From Brucella grignonensis (GTDB lineage Bacteria; Pseudomonadota; Alphaproteobacteria; Rhizobiales; Rhizobiaceae), in NCBI RefSeq assembly GCF_002252505.1, contig NZ_NNRL01000147.1, forward strand, positions 1-64,000: DNA of 64,000 nt. Reading direction: 5' to 3'. The notes beneath the pieces are model-generated. The model was not told where the DNA came from, did no database searches, and saw only the letters and a list, made by a program, of their open reading frames with translations. Both the position numbers and the translations under genes were made by a program. Shown piece by piece: positions 8,513 to 16,593 of the stretch (positions are counted from its first letter, which is position 1; each line of letters begins with the position of its first letter).

Positions 8513-10552
8513 TTACTTGCTCACCGGCAAACCATTTCCGGTCCATGCTTCGAGACCGCCGCGATACCAGAAAGTCGTCCAGCCGAGCATGGCTGAACGC
8601 AGTGCGGCATTATAGGATGAACGGTCATTCATGCCCTTGCCGAAAAACACCACGCCAACACTTCTGTCACCACCAGCCTTCTCGTTAAGCCATTCGTCCA
8701 GTGCTTGCTGCAGACTATCTGCAACGCTGCCATCGCGCCCGGCATCTACGAGAGAATAGGCGTTCTGCATGGTTTCCTGCAGACCGCTGGTATCAACGAA
8801 AAGAGTTTTACGTCCATTCGCGACGATCTTCACAACTTCAACGGTCGTGATGATCGTTGCTTTGGCATGTTTGTTTGGTGTTGGCCCGGTATATGGCGAC
8901 TGGAACAGCACCATGCTTGCAGCCACACCGTCATCACGCAGTTCATCAAGAGCAGCACCTGTCGCGCCAGCTGAAGCTGGCGCCGATGCATTGGTTGGCT
9001 GGCCGGTAGAAGCTCCCTGACCACTTCCCATTTCAACATCGGAAATCATGACTGCCAAATGTTCGAACAGGTCATAACACATCGCAATCGAACCCTCTTT
9101 CGGGTCGTACCATGCGTTCAGCTGATCACAGTCGCGGAACGTGACTGTTATAGGTCGTGGCAGCACATAGGTCTGGGACAAGCCATCGAAATAACCTGTC
9201 AAAGCAGTCGAGAGCTTTGTAGCGTAGAAATCGCCCACTCTGCGCGAAGAAGGCTGAAAGACCGTCTTGATTGTTGCGCCCGGAGCATTTGCCGGTTGCT
9301 CGCCTTCCGGGTGCCATTCGCCAGAACGCGTGTGAGGGGCAAGGATTTTGCGCCAAGCGCGATTTTGCTTGTTGAATTCATCTGAACAACGAAAACGCGT
9401 GCGCTCATCCAGCTTGACCCCATCGGCAATAGAGCTGAAAACCTTCGGATTGCCGCCATACATAATGCAAAGCATATTACGAAAGCGCTTGAGATCGGCT
9501 GTATGCTCATCCTGCCATGGAGAAGGCGAGCTGCCCTTCATCTCGCTGATTTTGCCGCTGTAATACCACTGCAACGCCGCATAGCTCGCGCTGCCGATTG
9601 CCATGTCGTCGATTTCTTTATCACCGGACGGATACATTGTCGGTTCGACAATTTGCAAAGCGGAATAGATATCGACAGCATCCTCTTCAGGACCGGTCGA
9701 TGGAAGCTGCAATTCCCCAATCAACGCATGTCCAAATTCATGCGCAAAGATGCTGCGCACCAGTCCGTAATAAACTGACGCGATACGCCCCCCATCACCG
9801 CCAAAGTCGGGCAGAGGACCAGAAATCCCTCCGGCACCTGACGCAGGTTGAGAACCATTATCGGTAGTTTGCGGTGCGGGTTGGGAACCGGTATCTGCCG
9901 TTTGCGGTGCTGCACCGCCCCCCTGCACGTTTCCAACAATTGGTTGCGTCGGGAGGTTCTCGCCATCAGACGTGATGCTGAAATTAGCGATCCCGAACAT
10001 TCCAATATCGTACGCCATTACGCCGATTTGCGCGCCGAGCGCCGGTGAGCCCTGAACGTCGCCGATCATTCTTCCATTCAAAAGAAAACGCGTCACGCCG
10101 GGAACATCGACCATTTCGATAACGTCGGTACCGTCGAGCTTGGCTGCATTTGGTATAGTTGCAATATTGCGCTGCTGGCCATTTTCCATGCAGAAAAGCT
10201 TAACGCTCTTATCTGCGACGACCTCCATCAAACAGATCGCTTTATTGGCCGGATTCGATGCAATCAGGCCCAGCGAAGCACCTGGCTTGGACGAGTTAAC
10301 TGCAATCGTTACCTTCGTCGCGCGTCCGGCCTCAGGCGCAGGTCCGGCATTGACAACCAGTGTCTGCTCAGAGCCGCTGGCCTGCTGGTTGTTGAGAACG
10401 AACCATCCGTCATTGGCGGAACCGGTCCACCCCTGAACAATCTGCGTGGATACAGCTGACGCAAGAGGGCCAAGTTCCCTCTCAAATTCGGCATGGGCAG
10501 GAAGATTGGACGCGATAAAACTCGCGAAAAAAACCGCACCCAAAAGACGCAT
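8513..10552 (-). CDS. Secreted DUF4344-like metallopeptidase fused to a degenerate rhodanese domain
   Basis: The 679-residue protein has a signal peptide (MRLLGAVFFASFIASNLPAHA). Residues about 25-200 look like a beta-rich lectin/LamG-like domain. A low-complexity linker (210-245, repeats of PQT-D-GSQPA) leads to a zinc-metallopeptidase module with HEFGH at 271-275 followed by GPEEDAVD, the pattern of DUF4344 putative metallopeptidases. After a second Ala/Ser/Gly linker (about 530-550) the last 110 residues are a rhodanese fold ending FWYRGGLEAW. Both loop cysteines of the related FFC-LGPNC-type rhodanese are replaced (Gly638, Asp643), so sulfur transfer is unlikely. The product is predicted to be periplasmic or exported; its function is unknown. 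Confidence 0.8.
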   Translation of the reverse strand: MRLLGAVFFASFIASNLPAHAEFERELGPLASAVSTQIVQGWTGSANDGWFVLNNQQASGSEQTLVVNAGPAPEAGRATKVTIAVNSSKPGASLGLIASNPANKAICLMEVVADKSVKLFCMENGQQRNIATIPNAAKLDGTDVIEMVDVPGVTRFLLNGRMIGDVQGSPALGAQIGVMAYDIGMFGIANFSITSDGENLPTQPIVGNVQGGGAAPQTADTGSQPAPQTTDNGSQPASGAGGISGPLPDFGGDGGRIASVYYGLVRSIFAHEFGHALIGELQLPSTGPEEDAVDIYSALQIVEPTMYPSGDKEIDDMAIGSASYAALQWYYSGKISEMKGSSPSPWQDEHTADLKRFRNMLCIMYGGNPKVFSSIADGVKLDERTRFRCSDEFNKQNRAWRKILAPHTRSGEWHPEGEQPANAPGATIKTVFQPSSRRVGDFYATKLSTALTGYFDGLSQTYVLPRPITVTFRDCDQLNAWYDPKEGSIAMCYDLFEHLAVMISDVEMGSGQGASTGQPTNASAPASAGATGAALDELRDDGVAASMVLFQSPYTGPTPNKHAKATIITTVEVVKIVANGRKTLFVDTSGLQETMQNAYSLVDAGRDGSVADSLQQALDEWLNEKAGGDRSVGVVFFGKGMNDRSSYNAALRSAMLGWTTFWYRGGLEAWTGNGLPVSK

Positions 10553-10769
10553 TCGAAAGTCCCCATTCCGCTAAGGTCATCAATATGGCGCGGCACTTAT
10601 CCCGGATAGCAAGGTATCCGGCCGCCCAAAACCCTGATCTGCCATTCAATTCGTTTATTGCAATATGATTCAACAGATTGATGTCAATCAGTAATTGCTC
10701 ATTCACTTAAGCAGATAGTGGATTACCGCCCAATAAACTGGTCCTTAATCTACGATCTGGAGACCTGGG

Positions 10770-11261
10770 CTATCTGTGTTGCAATTCACGCCGACCTTTT
10801 GAAATCATCACCCAACCGATGACCGTCAATATTCCGCCAGCGATTGCCATTGGCAATACAAGGATGAACAACCAGAACAAAAATGCGGTAGCCGCATCGT
10901 TCCGGCCTGACGCTCCAAGATTCGCGCCCTCCTGCATGTCTGAACCGGATACAAATACCGTAGCGAGCAAGCCTAGGAGGATAACAGCTCCCAGCACGAA
11001 GCAGCCCCAACCAATTTGAAGTTTGCGGGTTGCAAATCGCGACGACCAAATAGCACCCACAACCACCACCAAAAGCTGGACAAGCACGGTGATGATAATT
11101 GCACTATCAAGACCGTCTGAATTGGCTGTTGCAGTGGTTATCGTGTCCATCTGTGTCGGGAAAAAAGCCATCGCTAACGGTGCCAGGAGGCCAAAGCCAA
11201 AACGTGCCAACAAAACGCCAAACACGATGCTAACAAGCCACTTGGTCCATACTGAGTTCAT
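10770..11261 (-). CDS. Hypothetical four-helix membrane protein
   Basis: The 163-residue protein has hydrophobic segments at about 8-34, 55-77, 85-110 and 128-155, separated by short loops, with a Gly/Ala-rich loop (EGANLGASGRND) before the last helix. It begins MNSVWTKWLVSIVF. I do not recognise a family. It is alone, with 217 bases to the metallopeptidase gene and 254 bases to the next gene on the other strand. Confidence 0.6.
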   Translation of the reverse strand: MNSVWTKWLVSIVFGVLLARFGFGLLAPLAMAFFPTQMDTITTATANSDGLDSAIIITVLVQLLVVVVGAIWSSRFATRKLQIGWGCFVLGAVILLGLLATVFVSGSDMQEGANLGASGRNDAATAFLFWLFILVLPMAIAGGILTVIGWVMISKGRRELQHR

Positions 11262-11515
11262 CAGACATCTTTCTTGTAGCCCGTTTCGATCTGATTGAAT
11301 CGGATCGGCACGAATTGCCTTACATTAGCGAACACTAGACGGAAGATTGGAGAAAGGTCAATTCAGTATTGTCCACAGAGCAGACAATTGACTCATCTGT
11401 AAATGTTTGTAATGCGACAGCGAATGATTGCTTTCGTGCCGACTAAAGATGCGGAAGTTCCAATTATCTATTGTGAGCCGTCATCAATGCTTACCAATAG
11501 TGCAGGCATTAGACC

Positions 11516-12019
11516 ATGATTACGAAAGCATCTGAAATGAACAGAACACTGCGCGCGCTTGTCATGATAGCGACCATCAATACAGCTCTCGCAATCTCCT
11601 TCGTTGGCATTGGAAAGGCGGGGGCTGCTGCAGGAGCCGAGGCGGCGGTCGCGCAGGCGGAAATACAAGAGCAACCAGCACCCGAAACAGACACTTTCGG
11701 ACGCTCGCAATTCATCTTGTCTGGCAATCCGATCATCCCGCCCCGCGATTATGGCAAGGGATTGCAGCTTCCTGATACAAATGATTACAGCCCGGATGAA
11801 AGCGGAACGATCTATGATATTGCTTTTCTCGGGATCGAAAATCGCGAAATGCAGTTTGAGATCCGCGGCTACTCAATCGCAGATTTGAACTCTCCGGCGA
11901 CAGGGCAGACTTTATCCTTCCCGCAAGATCAAAAGAACATCGAAATACGCAATATTGTTATTGAGATTGAAGAAGTCTTGGAAGGTAGCCTGACTTACAA
12001 AATCGTGTATCGCAAGTAA
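11516..12019 (+). CDS. Hypothetical exported protein
   Basis: The 167-residue protein has an N-terminal hydrophobic stretch (RALVMIATINTALAISFVGI, about residues 12-31) that may be a signal peptide or anchor, then an Ala/Glu-rich linker and a soluble C-terminal half with alternating beta-like segments (for example KNIEIRNIVIEIEEV). A second ATG at 11537 is also possible; neither has a clear ribosome site. It ends 8 bases before the convergent Rrf2 gene. No family recognised. Confidence 0.55.
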   Translation: MITKASEMNRTLRALVMIATINTALAISFVGIGKAGAAAGAEAAVAQAEIQEQPAPETDTFGRSQFILSGNPIIPPRDYGKGLQLPDTNDYSPDESGTIYDIAFLGIENREMQFEIRGYSIADLNSPATGQTLSFPQDQKNIEIRNIVIEIEEVLEGSLTYKIVYRK

Positions 12020-12026
12020 TCGGTCG

Positions 12027-12491
12027 CTATGCAGTGAGCTTGGCCCATTCAGGCGCTGTGCCATCATCTTCAAGCCCACCATTGAGAGCAAAGTGATCCA
12101 AAGTCATGGCGTCGAGAACACCAACGATTGCCTCGCGGACAAGCAACATCGAACGGCGAACCTGACAAGCCTTGTGATCCTCGCAATCTTCACAAGGTTC
12201 ATAAGCGGTGCGACTGGCACAACGGATAGGTGCTAGCGGTCCATCCAGAACGCGGATGGCCTGACCGATCGTGATTTCGCTGGCTGGCTTTGCCAAACTA
12301 TAACCACCACCCGGCCCCTTCTTTGAACGCAGAATACCGTCGTTGCGCAACTCCAACAGGATCGCGTCCAGAAATTTCTTCGAAATATTGTTCCTGGCGG
12401 CAATTTCCGCAACAAATGCGCTCTCACCTGGAGAAAGCAAAGCGAGGTGTGCCAACGCCTTGAGGCCGTATTTCCCCTTTTTCGTGAGCAT
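12027..12491 (-). CDS. Rrf2-family transcriptional regulator with a four-cysteine cluster
   Basis: The 154-residue protein starts MLTKKGKYGLKALAHLA, the canonical Rrf2/IscR/CymR winged helix start, with the recognition helix around NNISKKFLDAILLEL and the wing KGPGGGYSLAKP. Near residues 84-104 it has C-X8-C-X2-C-X5-C, a spacing suited to an Fe-S cluster or thiol sensing. The ATG at 12491 follows GGAGG by 4 bases. Rrf2 regulators control Fe-S, iron, NO or cysteine metabolism; CymR of Bacillus is one that controls sulfur genes with CysK. A cysteine-synthase-like gene lies 3 kb away, but no direct link is visible. Confidence 0.9.
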   Translation of the reverse strand: MLTKKGKYGLKALAHLALLSPGESAFVAEIAARNNISKKFLDAILLELRNDGILRSKKGPGGGYSLAKPASEITIGQAIRVLDGPLAPIRCASRTAYEPCEDCEDHKACQVRRSMLLVREAIVGVLDAMTLDHFALNGGLEDDGTAPEWAKLTA

Positions 12492-12597
12492 GGAACCTCC
12501 GCCGATTTGATACACGGTGCTTTTGCACTAAATCGAGCGGATTAATAGCCTATTGCCACAGGCCAAATGCCACATTCGGTCAGTGGCTGGATTTTAT

Positions 12598-12705
12598 CTA
12601 GAGTGCATCCCGAAAAGTGCGAAGCGGTTTTCGGAAGACGATGCGCGTAAAAATCAATGCGTAGCGCATTTCCGATGATGCAATCAAAACAGGAAATGCT
12701 CTAGG
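12598..12705. repeat. Mosaic palindromic intergenic repeat
   Basis: About 108 bases between the Rrf2 and ChaC genes contain the core cccgaaaagtgcgaagcggt with the inverted tttcgg, and near-inverted ends (ctagagtgcat at the left, atgctctag at the right). Relatives occur at 32971-33011 and 40205-40317. Elements of this kind (RIME/Bru-RS-like) are common in Rhizobiales genomes. Confidence 0.75.
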
Positions 12706-12714
12706 CATATCAGT

Positions 12715-13464
12715 TCAGTGAGAGGCGCACAGGTCACCCGAATGCAACTTGGCGGATGCTGGCTTGTTCAGCTCATAAAGCTCGGCGATTTCCGTCGCAA
12801 CGAGCTCCTGGAGCTTCCATAGATTGCGGTCGCGGATGCCCTTTTCTTCCAGATGCTTGACTGTAAGATAGAGGTATTCCGCGCAGGAACCAATGTGCCC
12901 ACAGGCACGCGCCAGAGTTCGGGCCACTATCTCGAGCGGCAAGCCGTTCAGCACCCGCTCTCCGCGTGGACCCGCCCAGAATGTAAGCGCCCTTACAGGC
13001 CCCTCAGGCGTTTCAAGAGATACCCAGCGAATGCTCGATGCATCGCTAATTGAGCTGATCTCGCGGCGGATCATGCGTTGAATCTGGCCCAACCTGTCTT
13101 CGTCAGAGAGCCGAAAGGCAATACCATTGCAACTGCCGCCGCGCCTTAGAGCAAGCATAAGACCCGGCTGGCTCTGAGTGCCGCGCCAGCGTGTCAGCCG
13201 CAAGCAAAACGACCTGTGCCAGCCTTTCAATCCACCATAACGCCAGTCGACGGCATTGAAATCAGGTTTCCAGATCAGAGAGCCATAAGCGAACACCCAC
13301 AATGGATCTTCACCGCTTTCAAGATATAGTTTTTCTGAAAGTTGTTGCACGTCAAGATCAGTTATCGGAACTTTGTTCGGCTCCGGCCCCCGATCTACTT
13401 CCGCCCGAATGCTTAGCGAAACCAATTCTTCAGTCAGCGTCATTCTGGATGCAAAATCAGTCAA
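12715..13464 (-). CDS. chaC: ChaC-like glutathione-specific gamma-glutamylcyclotransferase
   Basis: The 249-residue cytoplasmic enzyme has the substrate-loop motif VFAYGSLIWKPDF (about residues 57-69), followed by GWHRSFCLR, GTQSQPGLMLAL and the catalytic glutamate region RREISS. The C-terminal CGHIGSCAEYLYLTVKHLE is typical of the ChaC family, which releases 5-oxoproline and Cys-Gly from glutathione. The start is TTG at 13464, 8 bases after AGGAAG; an internal ATG at 13443 has no ribosome site. It is monocistronic. In this sulfur-rich neighbourhood it may help recycle glutathione sulfur, which is inference. Confidence 0.85.
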   Translation of the reverse strand: MTDFASRMTLTEELVSLSIRAEVDRGPEPNKVPITDLDVQQLSEKLYLESGEDPLWVFAYGSLIWKPDFNAVDWRYGGLKGWHRSFCLRLTRWRGTQSQPGLMLALRRGGSCNGIAFRLSDEDRLGQIQRMIRREISSISDASSIRWVSLETPEGPVRALTFWAGPRGERVLNGLPLEIVARTLARACGHIGSCAEYLYLTVKHLEEKGIRDRNLWKLQELVATEIAELYELNKPASAKLHSGDLCASH

Positions 13465-13541
13465 TGCACTTCTTCCTGTTCAAACTCACTTCGAGCCGGG
13501 CCATGCAACTCGGTCATTATGAAATGAATATGCCGTCATGC

Positions 13542-13817
13542 TCAAGCCCGCAAAGATGCTTTTGCGTCGTCGAGCTGCCGGATTTTTGAGAATAAAACTT
13601 CACGATCAGATAAATGGCGCTCAAACAGAGCAATGAAAACCGTATTATCAGCGATATGCGGCAGTGGAGCGGACTGAGCACGACGCAAGCTCTCATTTGC
13701 TGCCTGCTTGGCGGTTTCAACTGCAGCCAATAGTGACGCAATCGTCCCTCGCGCTTTCCCGCTATCGGCGTAGCTCGGTGATGAAGAATGCTGATAGTCT
13801 GACTGCGCTTGCATCAT
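13542..13817 (-). CDS. Small hypothetical cytoplasmic protein
   Basis: The 91-residue protein begins MMQAQSDYQHSSSPSY and is otherwise helical and Ala-rich (ASLLAAVETAKQAANESLRRA, then FIALFERHLSDREVLFSKIRQ). ATG 13817 is 8 bases after AGGAG, which is why I prefer it to the longer frame from 13841. I do not know the family; a coiled-coil or regulator-like peptide is possible. It is transcribed with the same polarity as chaC but lies upstream of it with about 80 bases between. Confidence 0.55.
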   Translation of the reverse strand: MMQAQSDYQHSSSPSYADSGKARGTIASLLAAVETAKQAANESLRRAQSAPLPHIADNTVFIALFERHLSDREVLFSKIRQLDDAKASLRA

Positions 13818-13964
13818 AATCACATCTCCTATCAATGACATTTACGATTTAAGGGCTGACATCGATTGTAGTCTCTAACGTGCGGGAGAAACGAGGCACT
13901 TCAAGCTATTCGTGCGCGGAAATCTGGAATTTCAGCCTTTGATAGGCCAAGATCAATGGAAAAA

Positions 13965-14002
13965 AGTCCCATACGAGAAGTGGCGACCAGAACCGCCACT
14001 TC
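13965..14002 (-). terminator. Terminator of the porin gene
   Basis: A perfect 9-base stem, GAAGTGGCG / CGCCACTTC, with an 8-base loop (13977-14002) lies about 37 bases beyond the porin stop. On the minus strand it is followed after 11 bases by a run of six T. Confidence 0.6.
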
Positions 14003-14038
14003 ATTACTCACAGTGTGAAAACTGATTTCACTGCCAGA

Positions 14039-15211
14039 TCAGAACGAACGCTGGAAGCGGACCACACCCTGCCAGGCGTCCTGACCCTTAAGGATCGAGT
14101 TCTTGTCATCCCATTTGGTGTAGGAAACCTGTGGTGTGATGGTGAAACCTGGAACCAGCTGATAGGCAACATTTGCACTGGCTGCGAAGGTCTTGGCATC
14201 TTCATAGGCCAGCTGAACGTTAAAGACCGCCTTGTTGGTGGCCTTGAACTTGGCACCACCCCAGACTGCCCAGTCGCCGCCCCATGTTCCATAGAAACTG
14301 TCGATGACACGCACACCGCGATAGGTGCTGCTACCACCGTCATGGACGACAGTACCTCCAGCATCGTAGTGGACATAGTGATCATCATTCGACTTATATG
14401 CGCCGAGCAGCCAGAGAGAGAACTGCTCGGTTACATTGACATCGAGACGAACCTTCCCGGCCCACTCTTCGTTGACGGCATCATAGGCGGCAACACCGGC
14501 AATCGACCCCCAGCTCTGTGCATATTTCAAACCACCGACCACATGTGGTGTGTAATCATCAATCACGCCATTCCAGTCGACATCAACATTATTGCCTTGC
14601 TCAAGCGCGATGATGGCCGAAAAGCCGTTTTCACCCTTGAAAGTGTAGCTGATCTGGTTGGTGCGATAGCCACCGGCGCTGATAACGTCGTCATTCAGCA
14701 CATCACCGAAATATCCGGTGAAGGTATAAAATGCGGTGTCATCCAGACCAACGCGAAGACCGCCCAGTTGAATATAAGCGCGGTTGAGGGTGGTGCCGGC
14801 ATCCACGCCATTGCCGAAGTTAAAGCGCGTTTCGGTAAAGGTCGAAAGCGTGCCGAGTTCGGTTTCCGAAGCCGTCGATGTGCGTAATGTGAAACGTGTG
14901 TTGTTGGTCCAGGTATCATAAGATTTGCCGCGCGGGCTCAGATTATAGGCACTTCCGTCTGGAGCACGACTGATACCTGCACCGCGGTAGTAGACGTTAT
15001 CACCACCCCTCAGGTCATAACGAACATAACCATGGATACGTAGGCAAGTTTCAGTGCCCGGAATGTAGAAATATCCCGCTCCATACGCATCGCAGACGCG
15101 GACATATTCTACAGCTTCTGGTTCCGGCGCGACGATTGCATCGGCGGCATTTGCATTCGTCACCCCGAGAACAGCAAATGCCGAACCGAGTACAGTGTTT
15201 TTCAGAATCAT
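14039..15211 (-). CDS. Omp2-type outer-membrane porin
   Basis: The 390-residue protein has a signal peptide ([16 protein letters not shown]..., cut after NANA), then [41 protein letters not shown], split here for clarity: [16 protein letters not shown] and [14 protein letters not shown]. These are hallmarks of rhizobial and Brucella porins of the Omp2a/Omp2b family, with the two conserved cysteines. It ends in a beta strand with a terminal Phe (VRFQRSF), as outer-membrane barrels do. Sixteen strands are expected. ATG 15211 follows GGGGA. It passes small hydrophilic solutes across the outer membrane. Length is slightly above Omp2b. Confidence 0.93.
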   Translation of the reverse strand: MILKNTVLGSAFAVLGVTNANAADAIVAPEPEAVEYVRVCDAYGAGYFYIPGTETCLRIHGYVRYDLRGGDNVYYRGAGISRAPDGSAYNLSPRGKSYDTWTNNTRFTLRTSTASETELGTLSTFTETRFNFGNGVDAGTTLNRAYIQLGGLRVGLDDTAFYTFTGYFGDVLNDDVISAGGYRTNQISYTFKGENGFSAIIALEQGNNVDVDWNGVIDDYTPHVVGGLKYAQSWGSIAGVAAYDAVNEEWAGKVRLDVNVTEQFSLWLLGAYKSNDDHYVHYDAGGTVVHDGGSSTYRGVRVIDSFYGTWGGDWAVWGGAKFKATNKAVFNVQLAYEDAKTFAASANVAYQLVPGFTITPQVSYTKWDDKNSILKGQDAWQGVVRFQRSF

Positions 15212-15461
15212 AATTATCCCCACTAACAATAAACAAAATTGTTCTATTTCAGAGGGATAATTCGATTAAGGTAATTATATCTAATTATTATAAAATATAT
15301 GACAAATAATATTTTATATAATAACATTCAAAATTGATATAATTACATAACTCAACAAAATTGTATTCTATGGATTTGACCAAAAGAACCAATATAAATT
15401 ATATAATATTGATTACTTGCCCATTATTTTCTTTTGAATTCAATTATATTCGAACCAGCCG
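15212..15461. promoter_or_regulatory. Very AT-rich regulatory gap upstream of the porin gene
   Basis: The 250 bases between the porin start and the end of the cysteine-synthase-like gene are extremely AT-rich with many TATAAT-like words (for example ataatattttatataataac near 15307). Several minus-strand promoters could lie here; I cannot pick one. Such gaps often bind nucleoid proteins and regulators of porin expression. Confidence 0.4.
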
Positions 15462-16427
15462 CTAATCTGCTATGACTGGTTCTTGAAACAGCGACAAATA
15501 GCGCTCTCCGCTATCGGGCAGAACGGCAACGATGGTCTTTCCCGCATTCTCCGGGCGCTTCGCGATTTGAAGGGCCGCAGCAATGGCCGCCCCGGAAGAC
15601 GTGCCGACCAGAAAGCCCTCTTCGCGCGCAACTGATAATGCAGCACGGCGCGCTTGCTCTGTCGTCACGGCAACGATTTCATCGACAATAGCCTTGTCGT
15701 AATTCTCTGGTAAAATTGTCTCATCAACTTCGGTGACTTTATGAACGCCTTCAATAGTCTCTGCTCGCGGATTATCGATTGAAGGCACGGAATCCGCCGT
15801 CGGCTCCACCAGAAGGACACGAAGAGAAGGCTTCTTTTCCTTGAGATATTTACCCACGCCGGAAATGGTGCCTCCCGTACCCACTGTGCTCACCAGAATA
15901 TCCACGTTGCCATCCGTATCCCGCCAGATTTCCGGGCCAGTCGTCTCAAAATGGATTGCTGGATTGGCAGGATTGGACCGTTGACCGGTATAGTAGGCGT
16001 CAGGATTTTCGTTGCGAATACGATCCAGCACCTTTTGCAGCGCTCCAGGCTCCAAAAGCTCATCATTGTCAATCAGTATAATCTCTGATCCGAACTGGCG
16101 AAGAATATTGATTTTATCTTCGCTGATCGTGTCACGCAGATAAAACTTTGTTCGATAGCCTTTTGCAGCGGCAACAGCCGCAATACCGATACCGGTGTTT
16201 CCGCTTGTCAGGTCAACCAGAAGATCGCCCGGCTTGATTTGACCTCCGCGTTCGGCATCACGAATAATCCCCCATGCCGTGCGGTCTTTGATGCTTCCAG
16301 CAGGATTGAGATACTCGATCTTTGCGAGAATGCGCACAGAGGAACCATTTAGCTTCTGTAAGCGCGAGAACGAAACCAGAGGCGTATTACCGACAAGATC
16401 CGAAAAGCCATTATATATTTTACCCAC
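15462..16427 (-). CDS. Cysteine-synthase-like PLP enzyme (CysK/CBS family)
   Basis: The 321-residue fold-type II PLP enzyme has Lys47 in NPAGSIKDR (Schiff base), the phosphate loop SGNTGIGIA near 90, GTGGTISGVGKYL near 185 and the C-terminal PDSGERYLS. GTG 16427 follows GGGGAG by 6 bases. It would use O-acetylserine (or homoserine/phosphoserine) plus sulfide or thiols to make cysteine or related amino acids. The substrate-loop region reads YLRDTISEDKINILRQFG in place of the usual MPETMSxERRxLL, so its donor or acceptor may differ from standard CysK. It stands alone between the porin and the CopD-cytochrome fusion. Confidence 0.85.
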   Translation of the reverse strand: MGKIYNGFSDLVGNTPLVSFSRLQKLNGSSVRILAKIEYLNPAGSIKDRTAWGIIRDAERGGQIKPGDLLVDLTSGNTGIGIAAVAAAKGYRTKFYLRDTISEDKINILRQFGSEIILIDNDELLEPGALQKVLDRIRNENPDAYYTGQRSNPANPAIHFETTGPEIWRDTDGNVDILVSTVGTGGTISGVGKYLKEKKPSLRVLLVEPTADSVPSIDNPRAETIEGVHKVTEVDETILPENYDKAIVDEIVAVTTEQARRAALSVAREEGFLVGTSSGAAIAAALQIAKRPENAGKTIVAVLPDSGERYLSLFQEPVIAD

Positions 16428-16593
16428 GATCTACTCCCCTTACTGACAGCATCAATATTCAGCGCTTAATTTTCATCAGGCATTGAATTTTATTAAGAAA
16501 ATTATTCACTTAGTTCATTCCGCTCATAGATTTTCAATCCACTGTGGGCGATCACTTAGCATTTATATTCGCGTACCGGTGCCATTCGGATCA

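Noticed and set aside
14015-14887. Plus-strand open frame of 290 codons over the porin
   Set aside because: It is the antisense of a clear porin gene; no domain and no ribosome site.
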